64,000 bases of DNA from Lucifuga dentata (taxonomy: Eukaryota > Chordata > Actinopteri > Ophidiiformes > Bythitidae), in NCBI GenBank assembly GCA_014773175.1, contig VXCM01000459.1, forward strand, positions 62,001 to 126,000, given 5' to 3'. How positions within the stretch are numbered: position 1 is the stretch's first letter; each line of letters starts with the position of its first letter. A program made the translations under genes and the position numbers. This document shows, one piece after another, positions 60,661-64,000 of this stretch. The notes below the pieces were generated by a model. It searched no databases. It was given only the letters and a program-made list of their open reading frames with translations, and was not told where the DNA came from.

Positions 60661-63600
60661 CTGGTGTAAAAAAACAAAAAAAAAAACAGAAATTAATCCA
60701 CCTCTTAGAGCCTCTTACAGTCTAATCTATCTGTCCAAGGCTGTGGGACACCCACCGAAGGACTGATTTGTGGAGGTTGGGGAGGTGAAGCTGCTTCAGG
60801 AGGGAGCGGGTGANCCCACCGAAGGACTGATTTGTGGAGGTTGGGGAGGTGAAGCTGCTTCAGGAGGGAGCGGGTGAGATGGCAGCGCTGACGAGCACAG
60901 GGAGTCTGGGTTGGCAGGTCTCCTGCAAGGGACAACATCCGCGAAACAAAGATTAAGTAACAACGCGAGCAAAACAGAGAAACCACAAACACAATGGCGT
61001 GTTCCACTCACCTTCCAATAGTTATGGGGAAGAAAGCGACGCTCTTGGAGCTGCGCTGCTCTTCTGCAGCGATGGCGGCCTCTAGAGACAGACACATGCC
61101 ATGGCCCTCGTCTGACAGCTCCACATACAGCCTGCTCTCTGGGCTCAGGCCGCTCAGCCCCACCTCGCCCTTCACCGTGTACGACTTCCCACTCTTCTCC
61201 ACCACTCTCACCAGCTCTGACGTCTTGTGGGTCTTTGCTCCTGTGCGACATACGATAAAGCGTTTATGGAGTTAGAATAATTCAAGCTGGGTCGTGCGTG
61301 CTGCCTTCGTACGTGGCCGTACAGCCGACTCACCATCATAAAAGCAAACCTCCAGGTCTGCGTTGGGAGAGTTCTCCATCAGCATGACCTTGGCGTACTT
61401 GGTGTAAAGGGTCACTTTGGGAGTCTTGGATTTCACGAGGTGCACGAACTTGGAGGCATACTGGTACTTCTTCCAGTATTTTTCTTTAATGACAAAAAAA
61501 AAAAAAAAAAAAAAGAAATTCACCAGAATACATTTCATAAATCTGTATTAATGGGTGTCATGTCCATTATCATACCTGGAAGGTCTTCATAGCTGCAAAT
61601 CAGAATATCTTCTGGAGGAGCAGGGGGGCAGTCCAGCACAGGAAAACCCTTTCCTCCATTAGGCTGGTATATAGTCACCTACAAGAAATAATACACTAAA
61701 ATTCATGAGTACAAACAGTCATATTGTAAATTATGTCAATAATCCCCTACAAGAGACATCAGGAAAAATGTGGAAGTGATAGCCAAAGTGCAATACACCA
61801 GTAGCTCACCACTGAACCATTGCAGGAAATCCGAAGCACTTCTTTGACCCTCTCCTGACCACTTTGGCACTTTAAGAGCTCCATACATACTTCACCCGTG
61901 TCCAGGATGCTCACCTGCATTAAAAAAATAAATAAAATAAATACAATAAAGAAACAAGGAGATTAAACAGCAACAATTTTCTGAACTGATTGTACACAGT
62001 GAAAACTCAACAGATAATTTAACCAATGAGAAATATCTCACAACTGCATTTTTGGTCTTCTGTCTGATAGGTTTCAGTCTGGCTGCGCAGAGAGGCGGCA
62101 CCGTGTCTCTCAGGGTTTTCTTCGCTTTATCTGCGCTGGGCTTGGCTGAAGGGAGCTTTAACTCTCTGCCATGCGGAGGCTGGAAGTCTGCTCCGGGGAT
62201 ATTCTCCCTGTACGAGTCAGGGTTGGGGGGAAGGGGGTGGTGCGCGTGGTTCTGGTTGTGATGACGGTTCACCCCGCAGCCCATGGGCTGATCTGTCCAA
62301 GAGTTGTGGACCCCTAAAGGTCCTCTGCTGCTGCTGCTGTGACTGCTACTGTCTGTGGGCCTCGGACCAGAACCTGTGCAAGAAAACCAAACATTTGTGT
62401 TTTTAATTGCATTTATTATTTTTATTAATAGCCACATATTGATATTCAGGATCGCAATGGTGACTGCAGCCTATGTTAAACTCCACTTTCAGGCTCAGTT
62501 CACATAGTCAAGATTCTCTCTATTAACAGGTATCTGTTGCTTGAAGTGTCCTCAGGCTCTAAGTCTGAACCTGCTGGTCATTCTAAATTAGTGGAGTAAT
62601 TCTCAATCTATCACATGTATACAGATAATAATAATCAAAGATGGAAAACAGTGGTTTTACCCTCTTTACTGAGCCAATTAGCAACTCCCTCCAGGTCTTG
62701 GAACTGCAAGCTTGGTGGATGCGCAGGCTGCGTAGATAATAAATACCCAGAGCTGAAAAACACAAAGTTCAGTCTGTTAGTTTAAATTTACATGTGAACC
62801 TGAAGAGAAGTTCAAGATGAAAAAAGACAATTTACTTTGCTGACTGTTTAACGGGGGGAGAGGGCAGCCTTCCATGCTCTGAGAATGGGTGTGGGGTGGA
62901 AGACGTGGGGAACGCTGATCTTCCAAAGTCAGTCAGATTTTCCTCTGAGTGGCATCGCCCGAGCTCAGCGTGGCTCAAACCCTGGCCTAATGCAGCAGAG
63001 CTGGAGCGTTCAGAGGACTGCGCCCTCCTTAGATAACGAGAATGAGGCGGTCCGCTATGTTCATCGTGAACCGCCAGGCTCCTGGCCTCTCTGTGAAATC
63101 TCTCCATGGGATGCTGATGCTGCTGCTGATGATGCTGCCACTGGTCTCCCTCCTCAAAAGAGGCGCCGCTGGGCTGGCGTGGATGACTTGGAATCGGCGT
63201 CATACGATTGGGCAGAGCAGAGCCCATCATGTGCTTGGTTCTCCTCTGGAGTCGGCTGCTGCTGCTGGCTGAGGTGGAGGAGGTGCAGGCTGTGGAGATG
63301 GTGGCAATGCCGCTGTCGATGGACCCCGCATCCTCCAGTCCCAACTCTTTGGTCCTGGTGAGCNTGGCAATGCCGCTGTCGATGGACCCCGCATCCTCCA
63401 GTCCCAACTCTTTGGTCCTGGTGAGCAGGCTCTCGGTCATGAACGGGTGGTCCAGCACTGCGGACAGGCTGGGCCTCTGAGTGGGGTCCCTCTGCAGCAG
63501 CTGACGAATTAAGTCCTTCGCCTCTAGAGAAACATGGCTGGGCATCTCATATTCCCCAAGAACCACTTTACTGAGGGTGTGCTTGACTGTGTCCGTGTCA

Positions 63601-63895
63601 AACGGAGGGCGACCCATCAGGAAGGCGTAGAACATGCACCCGAGAGACCAGACGTCTGACTCCAGGCCGTGAGCACTGCGGGTGGCTACCTCTGGGGCAA
63701 TGTAATTCGGTGTCCCGCACATAGTGAAATGCTTTTCATTTGGAAGTTTGAGTTGCGTGGCCAGGCCAAAGTCAGCAATCTTAATGTTCATGTTGCTGGT
63801 CAGCAAGAGATTCGACAAGGTCAGATCCCGATGCATGATTCCGTGGGTGTGTAAATACAGCATTCCCTTCACTATCTGATGCATGAAATTCCTCG
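60079..63895 (-). CDS. plk4: PLK4, polo-like kinase 4 (N-terminal exons missing)
   Basis: Eleven exons (transcript order): 62836-63895, 62661-62752, 62042-62373, 61810-61914, 61576-61678, 61334-61483, 61012-61240, 60756-60922, 60523-60660, 60331-60437, 60079-60187. The window starts inside the kinase lobe: [20 protein letters not shown] (catalytic HRD), then [21 protein letters not shown] (activation-loop Thr) and [18 protein letters not shown] beta-TrCP-type phosphodegron, a low-complexity linker, the cryptic polo box (exons from 62042 to 60756) and polo box 3 ([19 protein letters not shown]) follow. The known role is master kinase of centriole duplication. Two exons contain 62-63 bp assembly duplications around a single N, one in frame and one frame-breaking. 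The gene continues beyond the right edge. Confidence 0.96.
60751..60877. repeat. 63-bp perfect tandem duplication around a single N (assembly artefact)
   Basis: 60751-60813 and 60815-60877 are identical and separated only by an N. Confidence 0.95.
60756..60922 (-). CDS. plk4: PLK4 linker exon with frame-breaking assembly duplication
   Basis: As assembled the exon is 167 nt and disrupts the frame. Removing one 63-nt copy plus the N gives 103 nt, which restores phase on both sides (split Arg codon upstream, phase 0 at the TCG|GTGGGT donor). The readable product is [20 protein letters not shown] then [14 protein letters not shown]. Confidence 0.9.
62836..63895 (-). CDS. plk4: PLK4 kinase-domain and degron exon
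   Basis: The acceptor TTCCACAG precedes 63895 and the donor GTAAAT follows 62836. It encodes most of the catalytic domain from ARNFMHQIV to VLDHPFM, then the degron region and a Ser/His/Gln-rich linker ([15 protein letters not shown] is conserved in human). Assembly units 63302-63363 and 63365-63426 repeat the segment [20 protein letters not shown]; the single true copy is expected to run straight into TISTACTSS. Confidence 0.95.
63302..63426. repeat. 62-bp perfect tandem duplication around a single N (assembly artefact)
   Basis: 63302-63363 and 63365-63426 are identical and separated only by an N, inside the PLK4 degron-coding region. Confidence 0.95.
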
Positions 63896-64000
63896 CTGTG
63901 GAACAAACACGACACATTATGAAATAAAAGGGATGGTACGCTTGCAAACTGCCAGACTCTAATTTACTTCAGCACAGTTCCACATAATTTATTCAGGAAA

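Overview
The window is a gene-rich stretch of teleost fish nuclear DNA. It has large introns with GT-AG boundaries, abundant CA/GT and CT microsatellites, poly-A/T runs, short non-autonomous DNA transposons and a fish-type (ATGG)n retroposon tail. It holds no bacterial-style operons, CRISPR arrays, tRNA or rRNA genes, and no viral genes that I can support.

Five protein-coding genes can be read exon by exon. (1) UNC79, minus strand: only its first two coding exons are present, and the gene runs off the left edge. (2) BTBD7, plus strand, 12213-24460, complete apart from a one-base assembly gap. (3) UBR7, minus strand, 27782-31352, complete. (4) ITPK1, plus strand, 33616-57021, complete. (5) PLK4, minus strand, 60079-63895: it starts in the middle of the kinase domain and its first exons lie off the right edge. 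UNC79/BTBD7 and UBR7/ITPK1 are head-to-head pairs. BTBD7/UBR7 and ITPK1/PLK4 are tail-to-tail pairs. The order UNC79-BTBD7-UBR7-ITPK1, with orientations, mirrors human 14q32.12, but the small human genes between UBR7 and ITPK1 are not seen here. PLK4 is on another chromosome in human, so the right edge crosses a synteny breakpoint.

The products act in unrelated processes: a NALCN channel accessory protein, an epithelial morphogenesis BTB protein, a UBR-box/PHD ubiquitin ligase, an inositol phosphate kinase and the centriole duplication kinase. The gene order reflects conserved synteny and not a shared pathway.

The rest is intron, UTR and intergenic DNA. It contains several MITE-like elements with readable inverted termini (10652-11085, 16739-17301, 27006-27266, 36535-37224, 46289-46661, 51906-52125), a perfect 17-bp hairpin at 15854-15894, a duplicated ~60-bp block carrying an ETS-like motif, CTCF-like motifs, and one unassigned open exon-like segment at 8530-8742 on the minus strand. 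Fifteen isolated N characters mark assembly joins. Two of them sit inside unmerged 62-63 bp duplications in PLK4 exons and one breaks the BTBD7 frame. These are most likely artefacts, but they would mislead a gene predictor. I found no convincing undescribed biological system.
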